From the NCBI GenBank assembly GCA_033557685.1, contig JAWQRN010000452.1, positions 1 through 29,393 on the forward strand: DNA of 29,393 nucleotides, given 5' to 3'. The notes under the pieces were generated by a model. The model worked only from the letters and a program-made list of their open reading frames with translations, searched no databases and had not been told where the DNA came from. This document shows, in pieces, positions 1-9,830 of the stretch (the stretch's first letter is position 1; the number at the start of each line of letters is the position of its first letter). Position numbers and translations under genes: made by a program. This DNA comes from Sperchopsis tessellata (Eukaryota > Arthropoda > Insecta > Coleoptera > Hydrophilidae).

Positions 1-10
1 TATATATATA

Positions 11-206
11 GATGGAAACCGTGTAGAGGCTCTGATAAGTTGTAAGGGGTAATTTTCAAGACGAGTGATGTTACTTCAACGAATGAAGTCACTGTAGTGA
101 TAAGTGCAGTGAATTAATTTGTGTTAACATCACTCGCTTTGAAAATGTCCCTTGTAACAGTGGACGAAAAGTCGGCACTTATCAGAGCCTAAACACGATT
201 TTCATC
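11..206. mobile_element. Foldback MITE (non-autonomous inverted-repeat element)
   Basis: The two ends are inverted copies. The left end GATGGAAACCGTGT followed by AGGCTCTGATAAGT matches the reverse complement of the right end (GATGAAAATCGTGT then AGGCTCTGATAAGT) with a few mismatches. A second matched stretch lies further in: GAGTGATGTTA on the left and TAACATCACTC on the right, so most of the element folds into one hairpin. The right arm carries about 17 extra bases next to the TCTGATAAGT block. There is no coding capacity. A TA run lies immediately to the left, and no target duplication is clear. The superfamily is unknown. Confidence 0.75.
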
Positions 207-341
207 CGGAAACTACATTAATATATTGCATATCTATTTTCTAAAATCAGTACTTCAAGATTGAATGTTTGTTAGTTTAAGAAATAAGATTTTGTCTCAC
301 AGTATAGAAACAACATATATTTGACTACGTTTAAATATATA

Positions 342-1323
342 TTGGTTTGGCCAAAAAGTAACTTCTATTAAATGGACACACATGTCTTGAAATGAAAGTA
401 ACGTCATTCTAAACCGCACTGACAGTTTAAGCTTGTTTTCGAAAATGAAAATGCACAATTTCGTTAACAATTATTTGTTTGCCGTCGATTTCAAATCAAA
501 AGGAACATTTTCGTCATATTTTTCTGTATTACTCCCGTAAAGGATAACACGCTGTGCAAGCTCATAAAAACGTATATGATGTGGTGGAGATGCCTTAAAA
601 CTAAGACAGTGTCAGAATTTATTAAATTTCGGTCTGGAGATTTTTTTGTTAAAGAAACACCACGCTCAGGAAGGCCAATCGAAGTAGATGATGACAAAAT
701 AAAGGCGTTGATCGAATCCAGTCAGAATTTAGCGACACGAGAGTTTTCTGAAAATCTTCAGATATCGAAATCGAGCGTTAAAAACCATTTAAAATAACTT
801 GGATACTTTAGTAAGCTCGACACTTGGTTACCACATGAGCTCCAAGAAATTCATCTTACTAAGCTTTCTAGAAACGTAAAGTAAACGATCCATTCTTGAA
901 ACTTATGATAACAGGTGATACAAAAATGATCGTCTACAATAACGTTGAATGAAAAAGGTCATAAAGCAAGCGTAATGAACCTGCTCAAAGCACTTCAAAG
1001 TAGATATTCACCAAAGGAAGGTTATGCTGTCAGTCTGGTGGGATTTCAAAGGTATCTACCATATTCGCCATTGTTTCGTTCTTTGTAAAATTGCTTGATT
1101 GTAAAATCTTCACTGCTGATGAGGGTATCAAATCGTTCTTGGAACTTTTTTTTTCTGAAAAATATGAAAAATTTAGGGCGCAGGATCATGAAGTTGCCTG
1201 AAAGATGGCAAAATGTAATCGAACAAAATGGATAATATATTTTTTATTAAAGTTTTTGTTTCCAATAAAAAATTCACCTTTAATTTGCATAAGAAAAACG
1301 CAATTACTTTTTGGTCAACCCGA
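342..1323 (+). mobile_element. Internally deleted mariner transposon
   Basis: The left end TTGGTTTGGCCAAAAAGTAA and the reverse complement of the right end TCGGGTTGACCAAAAAGTAA form typical mariner terminal inverted repeats, and both ends abut a TA dinucleotide (340-341 and 1324-1325), the expected target duplication. At 982 bp the element is about 300 bp shorter than a full mariner (about 1.3 kb, known for the family). The missing part lies in the catalytic half of the transposase. The element sits on the same strand as the HIF exon, far upstream. It should be immobile by itself, though the ends could still be recognised by a related transposase. Confidence 0.93.
445..1250 (+). pseudogene. 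Mariner transposase pseudogene
   Basis: In intact relatives this is a cut-and-paste DDD-type transposase. The N-terminal DNA-binding part is recognisable across frames: an HFRHIFLYYSRKG-like stretch near 505-545, then TPRSGRP and DDDKIKALIESSQNLATRE (about 655-740), then ISKSSVKNHL ending at a stop near 795. The first catalytic aspartate region reads ITGDTKMIVYNNV (about 907-948), followed by VMLSVWWDFKG (about 1022-1053). After that there is a deletion: the second and third catalytic aspartates and the HDNARPH-type segment are missing. The C-terminal signature KLPERWQNVIEQNG reappears at about 1190-1232 in another frame, followed by stops. Several frameshifts and stops make it clearly dead. 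Confidence 0.92.
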
Positions 1324-2340
1324 TAATAGCAGTTTATTTTAATGGTAAAGGTATATGTTTTACGTAAATGGCATAATAACTACTTTTGTGATGATAAAAT
1401 TAACAGAACTTCATCAATCTTACCTATTTTCGTGGTCGAATGATTGCAACGTCGTTTATACTGCTTATTAATTAATGTCGCCGTATTTCTTTCCAAATGA
1501 CTTGTATTGTAACAAGCGGTATTAGAAACGATACACATAATTTATCATTATCATTTACATATCTTATAGTTCAAGCCTTAAAACAGCCACTGAAATTATA
1601 GTGAATCTATTCTTCGGGCAGTCATACCCGCCACATTGAAATAAAAAGGACAATACCCTATCAGCTGCTGATTGCGGCTGAGAGTTGTCACTGTATCACG
1701 AGTTGTGAGGGTTATGTTTGAAAGCTTTGAAAATATCTGAATAATAACAGACGAATATGCTGTCTAAACACAAATTAGAGAGGCTATTGTAGGATCCGGA
1801 CACCTGTTTGAACAAACGACGACATATAAATATTAAAGTTGCCAAGACACTTCCCCGGTTACTAAAATACTCACGACTAAGTAATGTTTATTTTCGATCT
1901 TCTTGGAAACGCACCTATGAATATTCAAATCACGCCTTAAGCTACCTGAAAAATGTAATAGTACAAACGATATAAATCAAATGATATGCACAAGTACACA
2001 CGTTTAACGGAATAGAGAAAAATGATAGTAATTTGTGCTGAAGAACAATTAAAATATTCTAACACTGTTTCTAAACAAATTCCCACATGGATACTAATGA
2101 TAATTTGGTGGAAAATAATACTTTATACTAGGTATATGAATATACATACTACCCTTTCCTTAAGAAAATAATTACATATTGTGATGTAAACACTAGTGAC
2201 GAAGCATCTGAAAATAAAAGAACCTATACGACCAGTGAGATAAAGTGAGTGGAGTAACAAGTTGAATAGAAAATGGTTCCTGAAAAGGGTTACCTAGTAC
2301 AGAAACTCATTTTTTTTATTATTGAGCCTCAACCTTGAGG

Positions 2341-2342
<2 letters not shown>
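1324..2342. other. Intron-like AT-rich DNA, nothing recognised
   Basis: No recognisable coding frame, RNA gene or paired terminal repeat was found. A slightly less AT-rich patch at about 1610-1720 did not match anything I know. Confidence 0.5.

Positions 2343-2396
<54 letters not shown>
2343..2396. repeat. (AT)n microsatellite
   Basis: An uninterrupted run of about 27 AT dinucleotides. It is likely polymorphic in length and prone to assembly error. Confidence 0.98.
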
Positions 2397-2399
<3 letters not shown>

Positions 2400-2680
2400 T
2401 CTCTTAAACATTAGAAAATTATGTACCATTTGATTATGCATAAACCTCTGGAATATATATGCGAAATAAAGATTCTTTTAAAATTCGTATATTACGTGAT
2501 TCTCAATTTCCTTGATTTAACTATTGGCCGTACTTTCGTTCAATTAGTACTTCAAATATATAAAAAAACCATAATGCAGATTCGATCATACTTAATTCTC
2601 AATATCATTTCTATCAAAAACTGTCATTTTTATTTAAAAAATATATAGGATGTTGTCTTTCAATACATTTTATTATAATG

Positions 2681-2716
2681 GCGACGGGTTTCGACCACTA
2701 TGGTTATTTTCAAGCT
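2681..2716 (-). other. Hammerhead-like motif of a Penelope-like element
   Basis: Read on the minus strand, the stretch runs GCTTGAAAATAACC, ATAG, TGGTCGAAACC, CGTCGCC. The ACCA/TGGT pair forms a short stem II immediately followed by the conserved CGAAAC block. Known Penelope-like elements carry a minimal hammerhead ribozyme in their terminal repeats. Here the upstream core (consensus CTGATGA) is degraded to roughly CTTGAAA, so self-cleavage is unlikely. The motif lies about 165 bases downstream, in minus-strand sense, of the GIY-YIG remnant, which is where the 3' terminal repeat of such an element belongs. Confidence 0.5.
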
Positions 2717-2859
2717 ACAATGCATTTCACAAATTAAAATGTGATAAAAACAGTTCTATATAAAACTATTACCTTAATATGTGATCTGGACAACGTTAAG
2801 GCAGCACCTGAGGATGAATTAATGTTGGCTAAAGCTTCTTTAGGATAAGGGTTGGGATC

Positions 2860-2968
2860 AATAGTAAATGAACGAAACTAAACGAGCTGAACTTGTGTTG
2901 GATACACCGAATATGTTCTACACATCTTATATAAGACAACCGACCAGTTTGACCAATATAATTAACTC
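2860..2968 (-). pseudogene. Penelope-like element GIY-YIG endonuclease remnant (minus strand)
   Basis: The minus-strand frame contains NYIGQTGRLSYIRCVEHIRC, followed by a degraded tail including KFSSFSFVHLL. YIGQTGR and the EHIR that follows it after a short gap are the hallmark of the GIY-YIG endonuclease at the C terminus of Penelope-like retroelements, where it nicks target DNA. A stop lies just before the motif and no reverse transcriptase domain is visible upstream, so this is a heavily truncated copy. Together with the hammerhead-like motif it marks a minus-strand element end at about 2650-2970. It lies head to head with another remnant at 3401-3581. Confidence 0.7.
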
Positions 2969-3400
2969 ATTCACAGAGGAGCTTATATAACCCACTGCAA
3001 TCTTTGAGGTCGACTGAGTACTTTTTTCTGAATAGTATATTGTGGAAGGAACTGGGGGAATGCTATCACACTAAAATCATCATATCGGGATGGTAGGAGT
3101 TTGGAGATGTTATAGGAAAGGCTACCGGTAACAAAGGGTTTGAAAAATCTTTTTCAACTTCTCAAGTGTATGACTATTATAAATGTATTAGATATCCTTA
3201 CCGAGAGCAATAACGTTTAGGAAATCGCCATAATAGAATAAATAGCGATAATAGATTATTTATTTCCGAAATAGATATAATTTTGAAATAGTGTATAAAA
3301 AAATAGTAAAATGGTTATCGCAAAATTAATTCTAAGTAATCCTTATGATCATGTAATCCTTGACACATGTCGATAATCCTGATCAGAATATAATACAGCA

Positions 3401-3581
3401 CGTATCGGTCAAACTGGCAGAAACTTTAAATCGAGAATAGAGATTAATGTATAAGCCAATGCGATAACTTAGATAACTCACCCCACATCAAGTTAATATT
3501 TGCAGTTTATCTTCTGGAATCAGGGCGAACACTATTGGACATTATTCATACTACGCTCCAAAGCCACCGCGTATATTCTCT
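3401..3581 (+). pseudogene. Penelope-like element GIY-YIG endonuclease remnant (plus strand)
   Basis: The plus strand reads RIGQTGRNFKSRIEIN from 3401, a close match to the YIGQTGRNFKxRxxEH core of Penelope-type GIY-YIG endonucleases, then a stop. After an indel the frame resumes with IFAVYLLESGRTLLDIIHTT (about 3495-3555), which looks like the helical C-terminal half of the same domain. The copy is frameshifted and lacks the reverse transcriptase. Its sequence differs from the minus-strand remnant 430 bases away, so the two are probably separate insertions or old diverged halves of an inverted pair. Confidence 0.68.
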
Positions 3582-4664
3582 GGAGACCAACAATAGGAAT
3601 CATAAGTGTGCCAACGATCAGTTCGATTCCCTGTATTGATGCGCATCTAAATTGTACCCGACCCACTATTCTTTGCAAAACTGGATATTAAAATATAATA
3701 TTTTAGTTATGAAAATGTTATAAAAGACGAAACTGGCTAACTCAATGAATTATGCGTAAAACATAGTAAATTATTCACTTAATTACATAATTTATTACCT
3801 CTTTGTGCTGTTCGTTGAGTCTGCTCTTCAATTTTTCTATATCACCCAATAGTGTATTCATTTTCCTCACTAGTTCCTTAATAGGTTTTAGTGTTTAACA
3901 GAAAAATATTTAGTATGGTTTCGCGATATAAATTTTAACTTCTTTGATAGGCATATCACATCAACATATCCTCGTTGTGTAAATTTCTCGAAGACATTAT
4001 CCCTGATGTTGTAATAGTGTGGTGAGATAATTACAGTGCGCTCAAATAGTCTCTCCGCAGTGGGCATTTTAGGTTGTATTGAAACAAACCAAATGTATCA
4101 CTTAATATATATTATATTATGTACCTGTAGTGCTGAAAGTATCGTCCTCATTTTCAAGGCATAACCGTACTCTTATACACTTATTTTCAAACATATCTTC
4201 AAAAGTTGAGGTTTAGAAAGAGTATTTCAGTTCTGAAGTGAAATTGATTTGTATTAATTTGATGTCTAGTTTCTATTTCGTAAAAATTTAAATTTTAAAT
4301 AAAGGGTATGTATCGGTTATATTTCGAGCAGAGGGTTACTTTCTTTGTGTAAAAGAAGGTCAACGAGTTTCGAGTGTTAAGCATGTGTGTTTAGGACGTG
4401 TCATTATGCAAGCAGAGAATAAGGGTGAATTTCTTAAAATAATGAATATTATTAGAAAATATTCAGAGTAGACAGATTGATACGAATTTGGTCTAGACGG
4501 AAGAAGTGAAGACGATGAAGTAACTAGGTGTTTGGTGGCGAGATAAGACAGTTTTATTTGTGTAATGTGCGATATTTGATATGCATAATACTATTAATGC
4601 ATATTAATTATTGAGAGTGTGCAAATTTGAGTGCCCAAGGCTTCAAGAGTTGTAAGCATTTAAT
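3582..4664. other. AT-rich DNA, nothing recognised
   Basis: No gene, RNA or terminal repeats recognised. No hammerhead-like motif follows the plus-strand endonuclease remnant, so its 3' boundary cannot be set. Confidence 0.45.
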
Positions 4665-4880
4665 TAGTTAATTCATATTGTCGCGGTGTTTATTATTTAT
4701 TTGACAGAGTTGTTTAAATAAGTTTTCTTAGTTTCAGTAATTTAATTACAGATATGTTTATATAATTTCCTTTGTTCATTTAGTTAATTAATATTGTCGC
4801 ATTGTTCATTCTTTATTTACAGAGTTAGTTAAATAAGTTCACTTTGTCCCATTAATTTAACACACAGAGTTTAGTTAAAT
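4665..4880. repeat. Diverged tandem duplication, about 116-bp period
   Basis: TAGTTAATTCATATTGTCGC at 4665 recurs as TAGTTAATTAATATTGTCGC at 4781. The following sequence also repeats with changes: TTTATTTGACAGAGTTGTTTAAATAAGTT against TTTATTTACAGAGTTAGTTAAATAAGTT. A third, very partial copy may begin near 4870. Divergence indicates age. No coding potential. Confidence 0.75.
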
Positions 4881-4989
4881 ATTGTTTGTGTAATTATTAC
4901 GTTAATTTGTAAGATTTTCTTGGATTGGAAGATTGTAAACCTACGGGTACTATTTATGTATTGTAATGAGTTAACTATTCGTTCATGTT

Positions 4990-5130
4990 CAGCGACTGTA
5001 AGGCGCCCATCTCAGCGATTACTTGTTTGTTCTTTAAAGCTGGTCTTTGAACAGCTCCCGGGATTGCAAAGCTGACCGGTAGAATTGAGCGCCTATTACG
5101 GTAGGCAACTTACCATCAAGTTTAAATTCC
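4990..5130 (-). pseudogene. Possible BEL/Pao-type retrotransposon fragment
   Basis: This block is visibly richer in G+C than its surroundings. On the minus strand one frame reads KLPTVIGAQFYRSALQSREL, then FKDQL, a stop, and after another stop SLRW. The IGAxFYxxL pattern recalls the aspartic-protease-like domain upstream of reverse transcriptase in BEL/Pao LTR elements. The resemblance is weak and rests on about 30 residues. No LTRs were identified, although TTAATTATTGAGAGT occurs at about 4602 and 5400 in the same orientation. Confidence 0.25.
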
Positions 5131-5206
5131 ATGCTGAAAATCAAAAGACTCTTAACAACCCCTTTTTGAAACCAGCCCTGCTCTACTGAGGATCGAAATT
5201 ACAGTT

Positions 5207-6639
5207 TTCAACATTTACCTTGTCAATCAACATTTTCATAGTTTGTGCTTATTGACCTTTTATTGAAATTTAGTTCGATATACGTCTTAAACTTTTGCTC
5301 TTGTTTAATTCACCTATCACCTGCTTCACCGTCACGAATTTTCTTCTTCTACGTAGGTCCTCCGCTTAATAACAACTAGACGATCACAGCTTGGCCAAAT
5401 TTAATTATTGAGAGTAGAGGAGCGAAAAGTGGGAACATTACAGTTCATTGATGAGTTTTGGATTATTTTTGTACATCAATCTTTCCACTGTTTCACACAA
5501 AAAGATATCTGTTGGTATAAAAATCGGGAGATCTTGGTGACCAAAGTACCTTTGAAATAATCTATTCACCAGTGAGTATTCTCGGAGCGCCACGAAGGTC
5601 CAAGAAATGTGCGATGTTACATCATCATGCTCAGTATGTCAGTTGGCACAGGATAAAGAGCACTTGTCAAATTTCCTGGAAATCCTCGCGGGGAACATTT
5701 TTAACACTATTATAAAATATTTGGTTTTTTACAATTATAATTTTAGTGAGAAAAAGCGCGCTTTCTGGCGAGCAGTAAATTTAAAGGATTATTTATTTGC
5801 GAGTAATTGCCGTTCAAGGCGATCTTATATCGTATGGTTGACTGTCTCATAATCAATTTTAAATAGAAGTAGCTTTACAATGCCTGATTGTCAATTTGTT
5901 TTTATATGTTGTTTTTCAAGTAAATATTCGATTTCAGTTTACAAAACTGGCGCCTTCTTATCTAACTTACTAATAAGCTTTCATTCCTCACATACTTAAC
6001 CAGATTACAACACTAGCAATTTTACTATTCCGTATTTGATACTGATAATAATGCAAATCTTGGGCGTCCTTGGAACTAGTGGCATAACTAATAATTATAG
6101 AAACCTGTATTTTTGTTCGAATGTTATTTATAATTTTCTTAAACACGCGGTACTACTGACCACGACACGTAGAATGTAGCTATTCAAATTATAATTGACT
6201 GGAGATGATAATGACTTGGTCTAGACTGGTTCTTATAAACTTTCCAATCAATCAACCTCTATTAATAATCTGCTTAATGCTAGAATATTGCATACGAGTG
6301 ACATGGATGACATAACTAAAAAAAGAAACATACAAGATCATCATCATCGCTAATTTAGCTAATTACATCAATCAAATTTAAAAAAATGAAAAATATTCAT
6401 TTTCTAATAAGTATAAATATATATAACATCGAGAATTAGACATGAAGGAAGAAAAATATGCAACACAGCTGATCTAGGTTGTATATCTGAATTATTCGTA
6501 CTTAATCACCAACTTTTCTGATCATCTCCTTTATACAGTGCACGAGGACATATGTCTATTTGATATACTACGAAAACTCTCTTCTACAGCTATACACATA
6601 TGCCTATTTTTTTTCCTTTTCCAACAAAACGTTTTATTT
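5207..6639. other. AT-rich DNA with one weak integrase-like zinc motif
   Basis: Mostly featureless. An open stretch on the plus strand (about 5583-5852) reads SATKVQEMCDVTSSCSVCQL near its start. The DVxxxCxVCQLA pattern resembles the zinc-binding segment ahead of the integrase core in LTR retrotransposons, but the downstream residues do not continue the match, so I do not call a gene. Confidence 0.3.
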
Positions 6640-7013
6640 TGACATGATTTTTGAGGTTTTCAATACGAACATTGACGAAAATGCGTTTGGGCTATGAGAT
6701 GGAGGAGGCCTTAGCTCTGTGAACTCACATTCATTGACTATCTGGTGTAGTATGTTCGCCTTTTGAACTAGCAATTGTCGGGCAGCATCAAATTATTTTG
6801 TCAATAAAAATATGGACGTTTATCCGCTAAATCAGTTCTTATGTTTTTACTTCTATTTCTTCATTTGTAGTAGACTAAGGACTGTATTCTGTAAGCTACT
6901 TCAGTGCCCCAAACACCTTGGCATCTTTTTTTCCTGAAAATTTAGTTGTTTCCGTTTTTTGGTAGTGGAGCGACCAAGCTTCATCTACCAGTAATAATTC
7001 GAGAAACAATGAC
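6640..7013 (-). pseudogene. Second mariner-family transposase remnant (minus strand)
   Basis: On the minus strand VSRIITG (about 7006-6987) leads, with a one-base frame change, into VDEAWSLHYQKTETTK (about 6990-6942). This is the SRIITGDExWxHHYxPETK segment holding the first catalytic aspartate of mariner transposases. Further on, ANILHQIVNECEFTELRPPP and SHSPNAFSSMFVL (about 6760-6650) match the family pattern ECGFxELxHPPYSPDLAPSDFxLF around the last catalytic acid, which here appears as an asparagine. Stops and frameshifts separate the parts, and the aspartate within HDNAPxH is not visible. The element is of a different mariner lineage from the one at 342-1323. I did not find its terminal repeats. 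Confidence 0.68.
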
Positions 7014-7080
7014 TGTCGCCCTCCAACGCAGATATATTTTCTTGGCATGTCTATTTTCTGGATAGTTTTTAATCGGGTAT

Positions 7081-7916
7081 AAAAAATGTGGGAAGTGCTA
7101 ACACATTTTTCATCTCTTAATCAAATGTAAAACTACCAGAGTGCTTGATTCTGATGAACTAAATTCATTGAAAATAACAGAAATCTTACAGTATCAGAAT
7201 TTCAACTTTTTCACGTCTGCTTCATTTCGGATCTTCACGGATATTAAAGTAATTCCCTGTCCCATCGAAAGAATTTACACTAACAACTTACACTAAAAAA
7301 TAAATGGAGCGTTTTCTCTATACACAGCAACCATCGTTTGCAATGATTGCGATAGGCCGTTTTGTATTGAAAGAGACTTAATCATCGATAGTGAATGATT
7401 ATACAGTGAATAAAGCTACAACAATATTGTGCACTTATTTTAGTGGAGAACTAGATGTTAATAAGTGTATAATAATTAAAGTGTATGAAGGTAAATTATC
7501 ATAGATCTTTTATTTTTTTAAAGTTATTTTCTACATACGGACGAAAAAATATGTTTTTAATTTTATTTTCAATATCAGAATTTCATAGACGTTCTACAAA
7601 TTAAAACTTGCAGAACGATTACTATTGAAAACAACATTTTGTTGTGAGAGCATTTATAAAAATTATCAAACTAACTTCACCCCTTTAGAACCTTTTAACC
7701 CCATCTCATATGATTTACTTTCATTTTGGTTGGATAAGTTTGTATGTCAAATTTTAGTTCCATCCCTCTGATAGGAGTTGATATCTAATTGGGTAAAAAA
7801 CAGTTATAGATATGTACTGTTCATTTATCAAATTTTGTGTAAGAAAAATTTTACATACAAATTTCAAAGCAGAAATTTAACTCCGCTGTCAGACTTCTGG
7901 ACAAACAGTTGTCTTT
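7081..7916. other. AT-rich DNA, nothing recognised
   Basis: No gene or clear repeat. The upstream helix-turn-helix half of the mariner remnant may lie in 7081-7270 but is not recognisable. A weak inverted pair based on TTTGTATGT (about 7739) and ACATACAAA (about 7853) is too short to interpret. Confidence 0.4.
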
Positions 7917-7957
7917 GACGTCAGTTATTTTGACGCCAGTTCTCTCGCGCCAGTTGA
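7916..7957 (+). repeat. Three short direct repeats containing GACGTCAGTT-like units
   Basis: GACGTCAGTT (7918), GACGCCAGTT (7932) and CGCGCCAGTT (7946) are spaced exactly 14 bp apart. The first contains GACGTCA, which looks like a cAMP-response/CREB-type site. A TATATAA stretch follows at about 7991, then an ATG at 8017 opening a 22-codon frame ending at 8085. This could be the edge of a transposon or a promoter; neither is shown by the sequence alone. Confidence 0.4.
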
Positions 7958-8085
7958 CTTAAATCCGCGGAAGAAGATTATTTTTCGTACTATATAACAT
8001 TCAACTATTGTGCGTAATGGCTAGTGATTCTTTAAATGCTAAAATTAATAAAACCAAGTATCCTAAACAAAATAAAGCTTCATAA

Positions 8086-9544
8086 AGACACCATTTTTTG
8101 TTTTGAAATTTGCTTTTCGAGTAAAAAATAGCTCTAATTTACATAAAAACTTGCTAGAAAGTTGTTACTTGCCAACATTTCTCTATCATTAGAATCCATA
8201 GTTAACTACCAATACAAAAGTTGCTAGGCGCATCCCACACGGCCTTGGCCTTGACACTCTGAATTCGTAACACAGAAGCGCAGGCTGTTGTGTAAACATT
8301 ATTTAATTGAAGTAATGCCTTTACTTTATTGAGGGAATTATTTTTGGCCCGTGTTAAATTAACCAGTTTAAATATAGCTTAACGTTGGTAAATGTTAGAA
8401 ATTGCAGCTGTAGAACTGTTGGAGGCCGGCCTATCCATCAATTTTATTGCCTCTAATATATGCGGTTGCTATTTATTATGTTTATTCTTCATAGTTAACA
8501 ATTAGCTTTTAGGTTATTACTTTGTTAATCTGTTCTCAAGTGGGTTAGTCAATTGACTCACATCTTAATCAAGTATTTTGCAGCACTTGCTTTGATTAGA
8601 ATTATGAAGTAGATGTTTTTGGAAGTGGCATATAGCGTGGTTGTACGTGTATATTTTTCAACAATCTTTGAAACGCGAAACATATATTTAATACATCTAT
8701 ACGTATATCTTCTTTTCATCAAAGCGTTCAAGAACTTAACCAGATATATTCGTCTCGTCTAAGTGAGATAAATATTTTATCATAATTTTTATTTTTTTCT
8801 TATCTCATCTATCCCTGGGATATAATTTCGATAAATCTATAAAATAATCGATGTTTTATTACGTAAAAAAAATAATAATTTGATTAGTTGATAATCAATT
8901 ATTTGATTAATTGATGATCGCCCATGTCTAATCTCAACCAGCCATCCCTGCGTTATTCTGTCCGTACGCCTCAGTCATTAATAAAATCTAAGGGAAGAAT
9001 TTGGTGTTATCTGGATACAATTCGTATCTTAAAGTCCTAATATCAGCCGTACATTTACAGATTAATTGATTAATTGAAGAATATTTAGCTTTGTTTCAGA
9101 ATATTATACTGACCATCTAATGTTGCAATATATTTTTTAAAACGCAATTAAGGTTCTTTTAAGATATTTAAGTTTCTATTATATTTTCTGCTTTTGCTAA
9201 AGAGACCGACCAACATGCACGTATTCAATTACTTTTGACGTATAGCTTATTAAATAAACAAAATTTTTAGTGACAATGAAACACCGTGAAATCATATCAA
9301 ACCATGCATTAGCCATTAAATAAATAATAATTCAAAAATAAAAAATCTTTAATTTACTGAAAAAAATGTGAATAAATCTGACGCTAGGCAACTATATTGC
9401 GATTTACAAACAAAAAATAATACTTCAGTTGTATTTAAAAAGTATCAAGGAACCTACATTTTGAAGAAAAAGTTTATGTTTATCTTTCAGTTTCTACTAT
9501 TGGAAAAGCTTATTTGATAAAGGAGAAAAAAAGCTTTATGGTTG
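8086..9544. other. AT-rich DNA, nothing recognised
   Basis: No gene seen. Less AT-rich short patches at about 8225-8295 and 8410-8445 have no recognisable product. A local self-complementary ATTAATTGAT-type patch lies at about 8875-8925. Confidence 0.45.
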
Positions 9545-9830
9545 TAAAATCCTGCAAGTCTTGACGCAGACTTTGAAAGCTCTGACTTCTAAACGCAGTG
9601 TAAGGACTGTATATCTGTATATGATGCAATCAGCTCTTCTGCACCACCCTCAAGTCCTATGTAATATAAGTTGGGTAGGCCAATTTGAAATAAATCATGA
9701 CAAATATTGACAACCAAAAGAAAAACTGATTTAAGGCACTTAGTACTTTAACGAAACGCTCTTGTCGCCATTAACGTATTTCAGATTTATTCAGGTATAT
9801 ATGTTGAATTATCAATATAAGCAAAATTGC
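9545..9830 (+). pseudogene. Possible LINE reverse-transcriptase C-terminal remnant
   Basis: The plus strand reads ALTSKRSVRTVYLYMMQSAL (about 9578-9637), resembling the segment after the reverse transcriptase palm in Jockey/I-type LINEs, where pattern SxRxxYxxxVQSxLxY is common. In a shifted frame, short pieces including LTTKRKTDLRHLVL and INVFQIY follow, at the spacing where such proteins carry a KxxLRxIL and LNVxxIxxLY region. Frames are broken throughout and no palm motif is seen, so the call is tentative. Confidence 0.3.

Noticed and set aside
2421..2648. Open stretch of 75 codons on the plus strand
   Set aside because: Composition is driven by AT richness (Ile, Lys, Tyr, Leu), with no motif and no splice context. 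It sits next to an AT microsatellite.
5607..5852. 81-codon open stretch as a gene
   Set aside because: Only the first 15 residues recall an integrase zinc-binding segment; the rest looks random. Kept as a weak finding, not a gene.
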